Shown in pieces: positions 16,431 to 28,316 of a stretch of 40,125 nucleotides of DNA (its first letter is position 1; each line of letters starts with the position of its first letter). The notes under the pieces are model-generated. The model was not told where the DNA came from. It ran no database searches and saw only the letters and a program-made list of their open reading frames with translations. Source of the stretch: Alphaproteobacteria bacterium (GTDB taxonomy: Bacteria; Pseudomonadota; Alphaproteobacteria; UBA9219). Location: contig JAQVBU010000017.1 in assembly GCA_028690155.1 (NCBI GenBank), positions 1 through 40,125 on the forward strand, written 5' to 3'. A program made the position numbers and the translations under genes.

Positions 16431-17003
16431 CTAGCGGCGGCAGGCGGCCAAGCCTTTCCAGTCTTCGAGGTCGAGTTCAGGTTTTTCCTTCCGGTACGCC
16501 GCGTAAAGCGCGACCCCCATGGGATCTTCCAGAATATCGACCGCGATCCCCTTGGCCCGCAGAAAATCTTCGTTGCCGGAGGCGTTGGTCACGTCGCCCA
16601 CGACCACGCGGGGAAACTGGCGCATATAAATAAGCGTCGCGCAAATGTCGCACGGGCTGAGCGTCGTAAAGATGGTCGTCTTGCTGAAATCGATCCGCCC
16701 GGCGTCGCGTACGGCCGAGGTTTCGCCGTGATTATACGGATCGTTATCCTGCACAAGGGTGTTGTGCCCCTTCCCTACAATGCGGCGCGTGGCGTTGTCG
16801 AGGATCACGCCGCCGATGGGGCACCCCCCCTCGTCATAGCTCTTGCGTGCCAGAAGAACGGCCACGCGCATGACATCACGATCCGTCAACTTGGCAAAAA
16901 AAGCGTCCTCGACCGTCGAGGCGAGGCTGGGCGTCGGAAGGCGCGCAAGAACGTTCAACGCGGCGTCCGAGATGCCGGTGTCTTTTGTAAAGAAAGGAAC
17001 CAT
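16431..17003 (-). CDS. Cytosine/nucleoside deaminase, yeast Fcy1-like
   Basis: This is a 190-residue zinc deaminase. The ligand and proton-shuttle motif is HGE (92-94), and the second zinc motif is TLSPCDIC (114-121). The surrounding sequence follows fungal cytosine deaminase closely from memory: EGGCPIGGVILDN (58-70), KGHNTL, NHGETSAVRDAGRI, a VVGD strand, and a C-terminal acidic LEDW. The expected reaction is cytosine to uracil plus ammonia; related guanine or tRNA-adenosine deaminases have different surroundings. Residues 1-40 are an extra N-terminal part. The ATG at 17003 has TGGAG eight bases upstream and is preferred over an upstream start at 17060. Its stop is four bases from the antiporter stop (convergent). 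Confidence 0.8.
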   Translation of the reverse strand: MVPFFTKDTGISDAALNVLARLPTPSLASTVEDAFFAKLTDRDVMRVAVLLARKSYDEGGCPIGGVILDNATRRIVGKGHNTLVQDNDPYNHGETSAVRDAGRIDFSKTTIFTTLSPCDICATLIYMRQFPRVVVGDVTNASGNEDFLRAKGIAVDILEDPMGVALYAAYRKEKPELDLEDWKGLAACRR

Positions 17004-17364
17004 GGAAAAACTCCACCCAAAACAACGCCAAACGAAAGAACAAAAGCGCCGACGCGTCAAGAGGCCTTCTCGCCAACGCGATCGACAAGAAAAAACACCA
17101 ACGCAAAAACTTATAACGTGTTTTCGGATTGCGCGTATTTTTTAGGAATGGGCCTACGTCCGGAAGCTTCATCGTCCTTTCGAGTGGCGACACGCTCGCA
17201 GCGAAAGGCTGAGACGAAATCAGTCCCTTAATCCGATCTTCAACCGCTCTTTCTGACGATCTTTAAAAAAGGGAGCACGGCATTATGAAAATAAATTTCA
17301 TTACTTTCATTCTCCTCATTAAAAAATATGTGTACAAAACAAGAACGTTCGGTAAAATGCCGTC
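17004..17364. other. Divergent intergenic region before radA
   Basis: It lies between the deaminase (minus) and radA (plus). The part at 17280-17345 is strongly A+T-rich and probably holds the radA promoter. GAACGTTC occurs at 17342-17349 but is not a full alphaproteobacterial SOS box. No gene is seen. Confidence 0.45.
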
Positions 17365-18768
17365 ATGAGTAAAAACGCATCCCTCTTTGCCTGCCAGAAC
17401 TGCGGCGCGACCTATCCCAAATGGACGGGAAAATGCGAGGCGTGCGGCGCATGGAACACGCTGGTCGAAGAAACGACAGCAAGCGGGCCTCCCAAAAGCC
17501 TTCAAAGCCGAAAAAGCAAAACAAATCCTCTTACTTTCGTTCCGTTGAAAGGCGACGGCGGAGAGCGCATCCCCCGCCGTCTTTCCGGAATAAGCGAATT
17601 CGACCGGACGCTTGGCGGCGGGCTTGTTCCCGGCTCGGCCACGCTCGTAGGCGGCGATCCCGGCATCGGAAAATCGACCCTTCTGTTACAGATCGCGTGC
17701 CGCCTCTCGCAAGAAAAGAAGGGCCACCGCGTCGCCTACATTTCCGGCGAGGAGGCCGTCGACCAAGTCCGCTTGCGCGCGGCACGGCTCGGCTTGGAAG
17801 ATGCCGCCGGCTCCCTCGCCAACGAAACATCGGTGCGCGATATCGTCACCGCGCTCGACAGCCGCGACGCGCCGGACATCGCCGTTATTGATTCCATTCA
17901 GACCATGTATGTGGACACGCTCGACAGCGCGCCGGGAACAGTGACCCAAGTCCGAAGCTCGGCGCAAGAATTGATCCGCGTCGCTAAAAAACGAAACATT
18001 TCGCTGATCCTTGTCGGCCATGTGACAAAGGACGGCGCGCTGGCCGGACCGCGCGTCTTGGAACATATGGTCGATACCGTGCTGTATCTGGAAGGCGACC
18101 GCGGTCATCAATTCCGAGTTTTGCGCAGCGTGAAAAACCGCTTCGGCCCGACGGACGAAATCGGCGTTTTTGAAATGACCGAAAAAGGCCTTCAGGAAGT
18201 TCACAATCCCTCGGCGTTGTTTCTAACCGACAGGCGGGAAGACATGTCGGGCGCCGCCGTGTTCGCTGGCCTTGAAGGGACTCGCCCCGTTCTTGTGGAA
18301 ATTCAGGCGCTTGTCGCCCCAACGGCTTATGGAACGCCGCGACGCGCCGTCATCGGATGGGATGCGGGCCGATTGGCTATGGTATTGGCCGTGCTGGAAG
18401 CCCGATGCGGAATCGTTTTCGGCAACAACGACGTCTATCTCAACGTCGCCGGCGGCTTTCGGATTATGGAACCGGCGGCCGACTTGGCCGTGGCCGCCGC
18501 CCTTCTGTCGTCGTTGACAGGAACGCCCGTCCCCGCATCCTGCGTGGCCTTTGGCGAAATCGGCCTATCCGGCGAGGTCCGCCGTATCAGCCAACCGGAA
18601 GTCCGCTTGAAAGAGGCCCTGAAACTCGGTTTCACGCATGCCCTCGTCCCGAATGGGAAAACCCCTTCCCAAAACGCCTCGGCCGCCATTCTTAAAACGA
18701 CGCCGATCCGGCAGCTTAGCGATTTAATCCCTCTTTTCGAAGCGGTTCCTACCGTAAAAAGAGCGTGA
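17365..18768 (+). CDS. radA: DNA repair protein RadA
   Basis: This 467-residue RecA-like ATPase promotes branch migration and processing of recombination intermediates. An N-terminal zinc finger has four cysteines (10, 13, 24, 27). Walker A is GGDPGIGKS (97-105), and the family-specific KNRFG motif is at 257-261. The C-terminal third is the Lon-protease-like domain. Length and order are normal for RadA. The ATG at 17365 is the natural start; no strong ribosome site is visible. It is followed by cvpA and purF, an arrangement common in alphaproteobacteria. Confidence 0.97.
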   Translation: MSKNASLFACQNCGATYPKWTGKCEACGAWNTLVEETTASGPPKSLQSRKSKTNPLTFVPLKGDGGERIPRRLSGISEFDRTLGGGLVPGSATLVGGDPGIGKSTLLLQIACRLSQEKKGHRVAYISGEEAVDQVRLRAARLGLEDAAGSLANETSVRDIVTALDSRDAPDIAVIDSIQTMYVDTLDSAPGTVTQVRSSAQELIRVAKKRNISLILVGHVTKDGALAGPRVLEHMVDTVLYLEGDRGHQFRVLRSVKNRFGPTDEIGVFEMTEKGLQEVHNPSALFLTDRREDMSGAAVFAGLEGTRPVLVEIQALVAPTAYGTPRRAVIGWDAGRLAMVLAVLEARCGIVFGNNDVYLNVAGGFRIMEPAADLAVAAALLSSLTGTPVPASCVAFGEIGLSGEVRRISQPEVRLKEALKLGFTHALVPNGKTPSQNASAAILKTTPIRQLSDLIPLFEAVPTVKRA

Positions 18769-18848
18769 TCGATCCCAAAAGAGCAAATGGGGATTAACTT
18801 TCCGGCAAAGTGTGCTAGATAGAGGCGGTCTCTTAGCGGGAAGATTCC

Positions 18849-19604
18849 ATGGAATTCCACGGTTTTCTTAATTCTCTTGATGCCATCGTCATTGGCGTCG
18901 TCCTTTTTTCGGCCTTTTTGGCTTTTATGCGCGGCTTCGTGCGCGAGTTCTTCTCGCTCATCGCCTGGATTGGCGCCTACTTCATCGGCACAACCTTCTA
19001 TGAGCCGGTCGTTCCTTGGATGCAGAATTATATCAAGAGCGAACGCCTTGCCGAATGGGCTGCCGTCGCCTTTGTTTTCCTCATCGCGCTCATCCTCTTG
19101 AGCGTTTTAGGCTACGTTGTTTGCGGTTTTGTCCGCGGACAGATGGCCACAAAAATTAATCGGTGGCTTGGCTTTGTCTATGGCCTCGTGCGCGGCGCCT
19201 TGGTTGTCTGTCTGATCTATTTAGGCGCGGTTCTTATTTTCTGGCCTAATATCGATTCCCCCCCCCTCTTTGAAAGCGAAGACGAAGCGCCGCCGGAAGT
19301 TCTTATGAAGGCAAGCACACGGCCTTTGATGGCTTATGGGGCCAAGATGCTTGTCAAGCTCATCCCCGAAGAGATCGTCGACGATCCTTGGGCCAGCCTC
19401 GACGAAGGCCACGATTCCCTTAAGCGGGCGCTACGCGACAATGACTTTGAAGAAATGAAAAACAATTATTTGGGCGACAGCGACGACCGTGACGACGAGG
19501 ACAATGAAAAAGAAAGTCTTAGCGTCGATGAAATTTTTACGGACGAGAATGTCGGGGGGCCCGTCAACATTCACAAACTTTTCAATCAGGATGACGACGA
19601 ATGA
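18849..19604 (+). CDS. cvpA: CvpA family membrane protein
   Basis: This 251-residue protein has four hydrophobic segments in its first 135 residues (starting LDAIVIGVVLFSAFLAF and MRGFVREFFSLIAWIGAYF, with a later KINRWLGFVYGLVRG) that match CvpA. In E. coli, CvpA is needed for colicin V production and is co-transcribed with purF. The C-terminal 100 residues are an unusually long acidic cytoplasmic tail with a DDRDDEDNEKE stretch near residue 215. The gene overlaps purF by four bases (ATGA), so translation is coupled. Confidence 0.92.
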   Translation: MEFHGFLNSLDAIVIGVVLFSAFLAFMRGFVREFFSLIAWIGAYFIGTTFYEPVVPWMQNYIKSERLAEWAAVAFVFLIALILLSVLGYVVCGFVRGQMATKINRWLGFVYGLVRGALVVCLIYLGAVLIFWPNIDSPPLFESEDEAPPEVLMKASTRPLMAYGAKMLVKLIPEEIVDDPWASLDEGHDSLKRALRDNDFEEMKNNYLGDSDDRDDEDNEKESLSVDEIFTDENVGGPVNIHKLFNQDDDE

Positions 19605-21058
19605 TGCTTTCGACCGATCCCTTTGACGACGACAAGTTAAAGGAAGAGTGCGGTATCTTTGGCATTATGGGCAAGGATTCGGCCGCCGCAATGACGGCGC
19701 TGGGGCTCCATGCGCTTCAGCACCGGGGCCAAGAAGCCGCCGGAATTGTGTGCTTTGACGGCGAACACTTCAACGCCCACCATGCGCGCGGCCATGTTGG
19801 CGAAAACTTCAACTCGGACAGCGTAGTGGCCAAACTTGTGGGCAACGCGGCCATCGGGCATACGCGCTATCCGACAACGGGCGAAACATCGCTCAGGAAC
19901 ATCCAGCCTCTTTTCGCCGACTTCGATTTCGGCGGTTTTTCAATCGCGCACAACGGTAACCTGACCAACGCGCACACCCTTCGCCGGAATCTTGTCAAAC
20001 GTGGCTGCCTTTTTCGTTCAACCACGGACACCGAAGTCATCATCCATCTTATGGCCATCGCTCAGGCCGAACGGCCTCTTGATCGTTTGATCGAAGCGCT
20101 GAAACAGGTCGAGGGCGCTTTCTCGCTTGTGTGTCTTGGGAAAGACATGCTCATCGGCATCCGCGATCCGCACGGCGTAAGGCCCCTCGTTCTGGGTCGA
20201 CTGGATACGGCGTACGTCTTGGCTAGCGAAACCTGCGCGCTGGATATCATTGGGGCCGAGTTTATTCGCGATATTGAGCCGGGCGAGCTGGTGGTCATCT
20301 CCCAAGACGGCCTGAACAGTTTTCATCCCTTCCGACCGGTGCCTAAAAAATTCTGCATTTTTGAGTATATTTATTTTGCGCGGCCCGACTCGTCGCTTGA
20401 AGGCCTGTCGGTGTACGAAGCGCGCCGCAACATTGGGGCCGAGTTGGCGCGCGAAGCGCCAATCGAGGCCGACGTCGTCGTCCCCGTGCCGGATTCGGGC
20501 GTACCGGCGGCCATTGGTTACGCAGCCGAAAGCGGCATTCCCTTCGATCTTGGCATCATCCGCAACCATTATGTGGGGCGCACGTTTATCCAACCCACGG
20601 ATCGCATCCGACATCTGGGCGTCAAGCTTAAACACAACGCAAACCGACGCTTTATCGACGGCAAACGGGTCGTGTTGATCGACGATTCAATCGTCCGTGG
20701 AACGACGTCGACCAAAATTGTCGAGATGATACGCGCGGCGGGCGCCAAGGAAGTCCATATGCGCATCTCATCGCCGCCGACAGCTCACAGCTGTTTCTAC
20801 GGCATTGATACGCCTGAATCGGAGAAACTTCTGGCGCATAATTATACGGTCGAGCAAATGTGCCGCTTTATCGGCGCAGACAGTTTGGCGTTTATCTCCC
20901 TTAACGGACTTTATCGCGCGGTAGGGGAAAAAGTGCGCAACGACGCCGAGCCGCAATACTGCGACGCATGCTTCAGTGGCACCTACCCCATCGCTCTGAC
21001 CGACCATACGGCCAAGGACGTGCAACCCGTTCTGTCATTCCTGTCGCAAGACGAGTAA
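19601..21058 (+). CDS. purF: Amidophosphoribosyltransferase
   Basis: This 485-residue enzyme performs the first committed step of purine synthesis, making 5-phosphoribosylamine from PRPP and glutamine. A short propeptide precedes the nucleophile Cys17 in KEECGIFG; processing exposes it, as in the Bacillus-type enzyme. The glutaminase domain spans about residues 17-240. The PRPP-binding site is VVLIDDSIVRGTTSTK (about 362-377). C-terminal cysteines in CDACFSG fit the iron-sulphur type of PurF. The first of two adjacent ATG codons overlaps the cvpA stop. It ends five bases from the converging gyrB stop. Confidence 0.97.
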   Translation: MMLSTDPFDDDKLKEECGIFGIMGKDSAAAMTALGLHALQHRGQEAAGIVCFDGEHFNAHHARGHVGENFNSDSVVAKLVGNAAIGHTRYPTTGETSLRNIQPLFADFDFGGFSIAHNGNLTNAHTLRRNLVKRGCLFRSTTDTEVIIHLMAIAQAERPLDRLIEALKQVEGAFSLVCLGKDMLIGIRDPHGVRPLVLGRLDTAYVLASETCALDIIGAEFIRDIEPGELVVISQDGLNSFHPFRPVPKKFCIFEYIYFARPDSSLEGLSVYEARRNIGAELAREAPIEADVVVPVPDSGVPAAIGYAAESGIPFDLGIIRNHYVGRTFIQPTDRIRHLGVKLKHNANRRFIDGKRVVLIDDSIVRGTTSTKIVEMIRAAGAKEVHMRISSPPTAHSCFYGIDTPESEKLLAHNYTVEQMCRFIGADSLAFISLNGLYRAVGEKVRNDAEPQYCDACFSGTYPIALTDHTAKDVQPVLSFLSQDE

Positions 21059-21063
21059 AGCCA

Positions 21064-23876
<2,813 letters not shown>

Positions 23877-25670
23877 ATGATGAATACAGCGGCAAATTTT
23901 CGTCCCAACGCCTCAAGTTTAGAAGATTTTTGGTGGCAAACCAATCCGACGACGAGCGCAGAAACTTTTCAAGAAAAGTTTGAAGAGCTGATGGAGCTGA
24001 AATACCTCACGGCACACGATCTGGCCCGCGTGGCCTATGTCGCGGCGTTAAACGAAAAGGCCTACCAAAATTCCGAATCCGCCTTTGAATCCTCTTACAA
24101 AGATTCCGTCCTGTCGCCGCGCAAGCTTTGGCAAACGCGCAGTGCGGAATGGTTCAACTTCGTCATTCAAGAGCGCGAGCAAATGACGCATCACGATCTT
24201 TGGACGATGTTTTCTGGGCTCGCGCGATTCAACGCGAAACCACCCCAAAAATTTTTCGACGCGGTTTTTAAAGAAGCGCCGCCCCTGTTGCCCAAGCTCA
24301 CCCCCTACGAAAGGAAGGACTTTGTTCATAGCCTTCTCTACCTGCGGTCGAAAGGACCGCATCCGGCCTTCGACCAGGCGTTCCTTTATCTTCTGAAGAA
24401 CGATTTGGGCCTCATGACGGCCAAGCAGCTCACGCGTCTGCCGCGCGCCCTTCATAACCATGGAATCAGGCCGGATCATTCCTTTGTGGGTTCGTATTTA
24501 TCCGTTGTCCGAAAACACCTGGAGGCCGAACACTCCCATTTGTCCATGGTCGACTTCCCGGCGCAAGATCTTGTCTGGATTCCCCGTCTGTTCAAGGATG
24601 CCGGGCTTTCCCCTTCTCTGGGGGCGCAAGGCCCCTTCTGGAATTTGTATTTCTCGCTCGCGCGTCGCAAGCTTCCGGCCATGAGGAACGAAGACATTCC
24701 GCGCTGGCTTCATGCTTGCGCTCGTTACGGCGTTCTTCCGAATGAAGATTTTTTTCACGCCTTTTGGCCTGATCTGGAAAAAAGGCTGAAAGGATTCAGT
24801 CCGCAAGAGCTCTCAACCACGCTTTATGCGCTTGCTCTTATGGGAAAGACTCCCCCCCAATCCATCCTAACCAGCGCCTGCCAGAGGATCTTAGCCCATA
24901 TAAATGATTTTGAATCTCAGGCGACGACGAACGCTTTTTGGGGACTGGCGGTTTTGTCGGTGGCCTGTCCCTTGCCGGATACGACTCGAGACTGCGCCCG
25001 CGCCCTTCGAGATCATGCCGCCACGCTACCGCTGAAGGATATTGAAGCGGACGCCTGCTTCCATGCGGCACGGCGCCTTTTCCCGGACGAGTCCCCCCAT
25101 CCCTTTGCCCCCAAGCCGGAAAAACAAATCCTCTCGTCTTACCGAACCACATGTCTTGAAAAGTTTTTTCCCAACAGGACTTGGGATGACAAAACGAATA
25201 CGACCCTATCCTCTTTGCCCGGCGCACCCGGACAAGCGCTCAACAGGACCCTCTTGCTGCACAACATGGTGGATCGCGCATGGATCGAAAGAACAAACAC
25301 CCCCGTTTTCGTACGCTTTGACTCACCGTGGCTCTACATGCGCGACCTCCCTTTAAAAACGCCCCGCTACAACGGAAAGGCCTCCCTTTTGAACGCGCTT
25401 GTTTTGCAACATTACCCCAAGGCGCTTTTCCTTCGCGTAATGCCCGAAGCGGCCTACACGCTTTCAGAAGAGGATTTTCGAAACATTCTGCAAAAAACGC
25501 CTCTTCTCAAACCCGGCGCTTATCGGCTTGCCCTTGATCAAAAAGCCGGACCGGTTCTCCGAAGACTACCGCCTCCAAGCAACCCTTTCGCGGACCCCGA
25601 ACCGCGCCGCCCTTCGCATCACAGTCTCTGGCTCATAGTTGAAAAGGCGAGAAAGAATCTTTTCCGGTGA
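23877..25670 (+). CDS. Helical-repeat protein with RAP-like C-terminal domain
   Basis: From the ATG at 23877 this is 597 residues. About residues 45-390 are a chain of helix pairs spaced near 36-40 residues, with repeating cores such as FSPQELSTTLYALALMGK, TNAFWGLAVLSV and RWLHACARYGVLPNEDFF. This is the pattern of octotricopeptide or FASTK-type repeats that bind RNA. The C-terminal part, with VFVRFDSPWLYMRDL, RYNGKASLLNALVL, LFLRVMP and an LSEEDF helix, resembles a RAP domain, which has a restriction-endonuclease-like fold. Such proteins act on RNA in organelles; bacterial members are few. The start is uncertain because the frame extends to 23679 and only AGGG is present. It is probably monocistronic. 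Both domain calls are from pattern, not search. Confidence 0.6.
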   Translation: MMNTAANFRPNASSLEDFWWQTNPTTSAETFQEKFEELMELKYLTAHDLARVAYVAALNEKAYQNSESAFESSYKDSVLSPRKLWQTRSAEWFNFVIQEREQMTHHDLWTMFSGLARFNAKPPQKFFDAVFKEAPPLLPKLTPYERKDFVHSLLYLRSKGPHPAFDQAFLYLLKNDLGLMTAKQLTRLPRALHNHGIRPDHSFVGSYLSVVRKHLEAEHSHLSMVDFPAQDLVWIPRLFKDAGLSPSLGAQGPFWNLYFSLARRKLPAMRNEDIPRWLHACARYGVLPNEDFFHAFWPDLEKRLKGFSPQELSTTLYALALMGKTPPQSILTSACQRILAHINDFESQATTNAFWGLAVLSVACPLPDTTRDCARALRDHAATLPLKDIEADACFHAARRLFPDESPHPFAPKPEKQILSSYRTTCLEKFFPNRTWDDKTNTTLSSLPGAPGQALNRTLLLHNMVDRAWIERTNTPVFVRFDSPWLYMRDLPLKTPRYNGKASLLNALVLQHYPKALFLRVMPEAAYTLSEEDFRNILQKTPLLKPGAYRLALDQKAGPVLRRLPPPSNPFADPEPRRPSHHSLWLIVEKARKNLFR

Positions 25671-25815
25671 AAAACTCCCTAACGTCGAGTTCCGGCCGCG
25701 CCGTCTTTTCTTTCGATAACGGCGAAAACGCAGACATGACCCGGCGTTGCCGATTTTTCCCTTTGGGGCGCCAAAAAGCTCCCCCTGCCCTGAAAAGTAC
25801 GGTATAAGCGGCGTT

Positions 25816-26712
25816 ATGAACAGACCGATGCCCCATCTCCCCGCTTTGAGGCGCGACGGGAACCTTGCGATTTATCTCAGCGATATCCGCAAGTTTCCGA
25901 TCCTCGATGCCGACGAGGAATATATGCTCGCCAAGTCTTGGAAGGAGCATGGCGATCTTGAGGCCGCGCATAAACTGGTCACCAGCCATCTTCGCCTCGT
26001 CGCCAAGATTGCCGTGGGATACAGGGGCTACGGGTTGCCTTTGGCGGACCTGATCGCGGAGGGAAACATCGGCATGATGCAAGCGGTGAAACGCTTTGAT
26101 CCGGATCGCGGCTTCCGTCTTTCAACCTATGCCATGTGGTGGATCCGCGCGGCAATACAGGAATACATTCTGCATTCGTGGTCGTTGGTCAAAATCGGCA
26201 CGACCGCCGCCCAGAAAAAACTGTTTTTCAATCTGCGCCGGTTAAAGGGCGAAATGAAAGCCATCAACGACGGCGATCTTTCCTCCGAGCAGGTTGAGGA
26301 AATCGCCGAACGCCTTTCCGTTCCGAAAGAAGATGTGATTACGATGAACCGACGGATGATCGGCTCGGATCAATCGCTGAACGCGCGGGTCAGCAAAGAT
26401 GGCGAAAGCACCGAGGAATGGCAGGACTGGCTTGTCGAGCCGTCGAGCGGCGCGGACGAACAGCTCGGCGAAGAGCAAGAGCTAACCCTTCGGCAACGGC
26501 TTTTGTCCGAAGCGATGGAAGGGCTAACGGCACGCGAAAGAATGATTATCGTTGAGCGACGGTTGAGCGAGAAGCCCTCGACTTTGGAAGAGCTTTCACA
26601 AAAATTGGGCATCAGCCGCGAACGCGTTCGCCAAATCGAACTCCGCGGCTTCGAAAAACTCCAATACGCCATCAAACGCGCTGCCGAAGAAGAAAGCGCC
26701 GCCGATTTTTGA
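25816..26712 (+). CDS. rpoH: RNA polymerase sigma-32 (heat shock) factor
   Basis: This 298-residue sigma-70-family factor directs transcription of heat-shock genes. Region 2 has LADLIAEGNIGMMQAVKRFD and STYAMWWIRAAIQEYIL. The RpoH box QKKLFFNLRRLK follows, which marks it as sigma-32 and not RpoD. Region 4 ends with a typical helix-turn-helix (TLEELSQKLGISRERVRQIE). The ATG at 25816 fits other family members. The gene converges on the rluD-type gene with 61 bases between them, an arrangement frequent in alphaproteobacteria. No thermosensor hairpin is evident. Confidence 0.95.
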   Translation: MNRPMPHLPALRRDGNLAIYLSDIRKFPILDADEEYMLAKSWKEHGDLEAAHKLVTSHLRLVAKIAVGYRGYGLPLADLIAEGNIGMMQAVKRFDPDRGFRLSTYAMWWIRAAIQEYILHSWSLVKIGTTAAQKKLFFNLRRLKGEMKAINDGDLSSEQVEEIAERLSVPKEDVITMNRRMIGSDQSLNARVSKDGESTEEWQDWLVEPSSGADEQLGEEQELTLRQRLLSEAMEGLTARERMIIVERRLSEKPSTLEELSQKLGISRERVRQIELRGFEKLQYAIKRAAEEESAADF

Positions 26713-26773
26713 TAGGCCCAACCGCTCGTTCTTCATGTTCAGGAACGAAAAGCGCGTGGATCCTTGAAGCTCT

Positions 26774-27751
26774 TTAGCCGTTCCTTGTCTGCCGAAGACG
26801 ACGCAGAAGACCGGCCATATCGTCAGGCAAAGGCGACGTCAAAGAACAAACGCGGCCGGTTTCAGGATGGACAAAGCGAAGCTTAACCGCATGCAACGCT
26901 TGACGTGGAAACCCGTCCACGGCATCGCGCACGGCTTTAGACGTTTTGCCTGCGCGTTTGCCGTAAACAGGATCGCCCACAACAGGATGCTTGATATGCG
27001 CCATGTGCACACGAATCTGATGCGTGCGGCCAGTTTTGAGGACACACTCAACCAACGAAACGCCGTCAAAAACCTCGATCGTTTTATAATGAGTCACCGC
27101 CGCCCGGCCCTTGCCCGAAACCGCCATCTTTTTTCTGTCGCGAGGACTGCGGCCGATGGGCGCATCGACCGTTCCGGAAGGCGGCACAGGGATGCCCCAC
27201 ACCAACGCTCGGTATGTCCGGCTCAAGCTTCGATCGGCGAACTGCGCCGATAACGCTTGATGCGCCTTATCTCTTTTGGCCACAACCATAAGGCCGCTGG
27301 TATCCTTGTCCAAGCGATGCACAATCCCAGGCCGCGCGACACCGCCGATGCCGGAAAGACTGTCGCCACAATGGGCCAACAACGCGTTGACAAGCGTATG
27401 ATCTCGGTTGCCCGGCGCCGGATGAACGACCAGCCCGGCGGGCTTATCGACCACAATCACATCGTCGTCTTCGTAGACGATGGAAAGCGGCATGGCTTGG
27501 GCTTCAAGAGCCGTTTTCTGAGGAGGAGGAAGGATCAAAACATACGTCTCACCCGTTTTAACTTTGCGCTTGGCCTCGACCACAGATCTTCCTCCAAGGC
27601 TTACATGGCCTTCAGCCACAAGCGCCTGAATACGCGCGCGTGATAACGCTTCGCTCTCGGGCGCCAAAACCGTCAACGCTTTATCAAGGCGCTGCCCGGC
27701 CAAGGATTCGGGAATAATCAGCGTTCGTTTGGTGCCGATATCTTGAATCAT
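26774..27751 (-). CDS. rluD: RluA-family 23S rRNA pseudouridine synthase (RluD type)
   Basis: This 325-residue enzyme makes pseudouridine in rRNA. An N-terminal S4 RNA-binding domain (about 15-75) precedes the catalytic domain. The catalytic motif HRLDKDTSGL (145-154) carries the nucleophile Asp148. VECVLKTGRTHQIRVHM and HPVVGDPVYG follow as in RluC/RluD. Having the S4 domain fits RluC or RluD; the position next to rpoH favours RluD. It is the last gene of the six-gene minus-strand operon, 11 bases after its neighbour. Confidence 0.88.
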   Translation of the reverse strand: MIQDIGTKRTLIIPESLAGQRLDKALTVLAPESEALSRARIQALVAEGHVSLGGRSVVEAKRKVKTGETYVLILPPPQKTALEAQAMPLSIVYEDDDVIVVDKPAGLVVHPAPGNRDHTLVNALLAHCGDSLSGIGGVARPGIVHRLDKDTSGLMVVAKRDKAHQALSAQFADRSLSRTYRALVWGIPVPPSGTVDAPIGRSPRDRKKMAVSGKGRAAVTHYKTIEVFDGVSLVECVLKTGRTHQIRVHMAHIKHPVVGDPVYGKRAGKTSKAVRDAVDGFPRQALHAVKLRFVHPETGRVCSLTSPLPDDMAGLLRRLRQTRNG

Positions 27752-27762
27752 CGCTGCCCCCC

Positions 27763-28299
27763 CTAACGCGATACCGGAACGGGCTGATCAATCTGATACC
27801 GCTGGGCGAACCCGTGCGCCAAAGCGGTCAACATTTCCGAAACCTTGCGCGCATGCGCGGCGCGCGAACTCATGACCCGCGCGCCATCATGCCAATAAAC
27901 AATCGTCACGCTGCGTGGAACGCGAACCGGCGGCACAACGACCGATGCCTCGCTTTGCGCATCAAGATCAAGCCACGACACGCACCCCAACGCCTCGTCG
28001 ACATAAGAAAAAACTCTGGGGGCCAGAAAAAGCCGAACCCGGTCAAAACGCGGGGGTTTGGCGTCGGGGGCCGCCACGGCAGGAACCGACGTTCCCTTGA
28101 ACGCGGTCATCAAGGCCTCTAAGAGGGGCGTGCGTTCAAGGCCGCATCGATCGGAAGCCTCGGCGTCGGCAAAGACGGGAAAATCGACGACAACCTCGCC
28201 CACCCCGAACATCGCCGGGGCTCTGTTCTGAGCGTTCGCCGACAACGGCGCACCCAACCCAAAAAGGAAGAGAAGAAAAAAGAAACCTTTTTTCACCAT
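27763..28299 (-). CDS. Exported protein of unknown function
   Basis: This 178-residue protein has a clear signal peptide (MVKKGFFFLLFLFGLGAPLSANAQ), with cleavage expected after ANA. The mature part contains two cysteines (in DRCGLE and GCVSWL) that could form a disulfide. It is likely periplasmic. I recognise no enzyme motif. It lies 17 bases after dksA and 11 before rluD, so all are likely on one transcript. Confidence 0.8.
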   Translation of the reverse strand: MVKKGFFFLLFLFGLGAPLSANAQNRAPAMFGVGEVVVDFPVFADAEASDRCGLERTPLLEALMTAFKGTSVPAVAAPDAKPPRFDRVRLFLAPRVFSYVDEALGCVSWLDLDAQSEASVVVPPVRVPRSVTIVYWHDGARVMSSRAAHARKVSEMLTALAHGFAQRYQIDQPVPVSR

Positions 28300-28316
28300 G
28301 CCCTCTTCGGCCGACG

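Noticed and set aside
17342-17364. Possible LexA (SOS) box before radA
   Set aside because: Only GAACGTTC is present. The alphaproteobacterial consensus needs two half-sites seven bases apart, which I do not see.
26713-26773. Hairpin TCGTTC/GAACGA between the rpoH and rluD ends as a shared terminator
   Set aside because: The stem is six pairs on a long loop and no T run follows on either strand.
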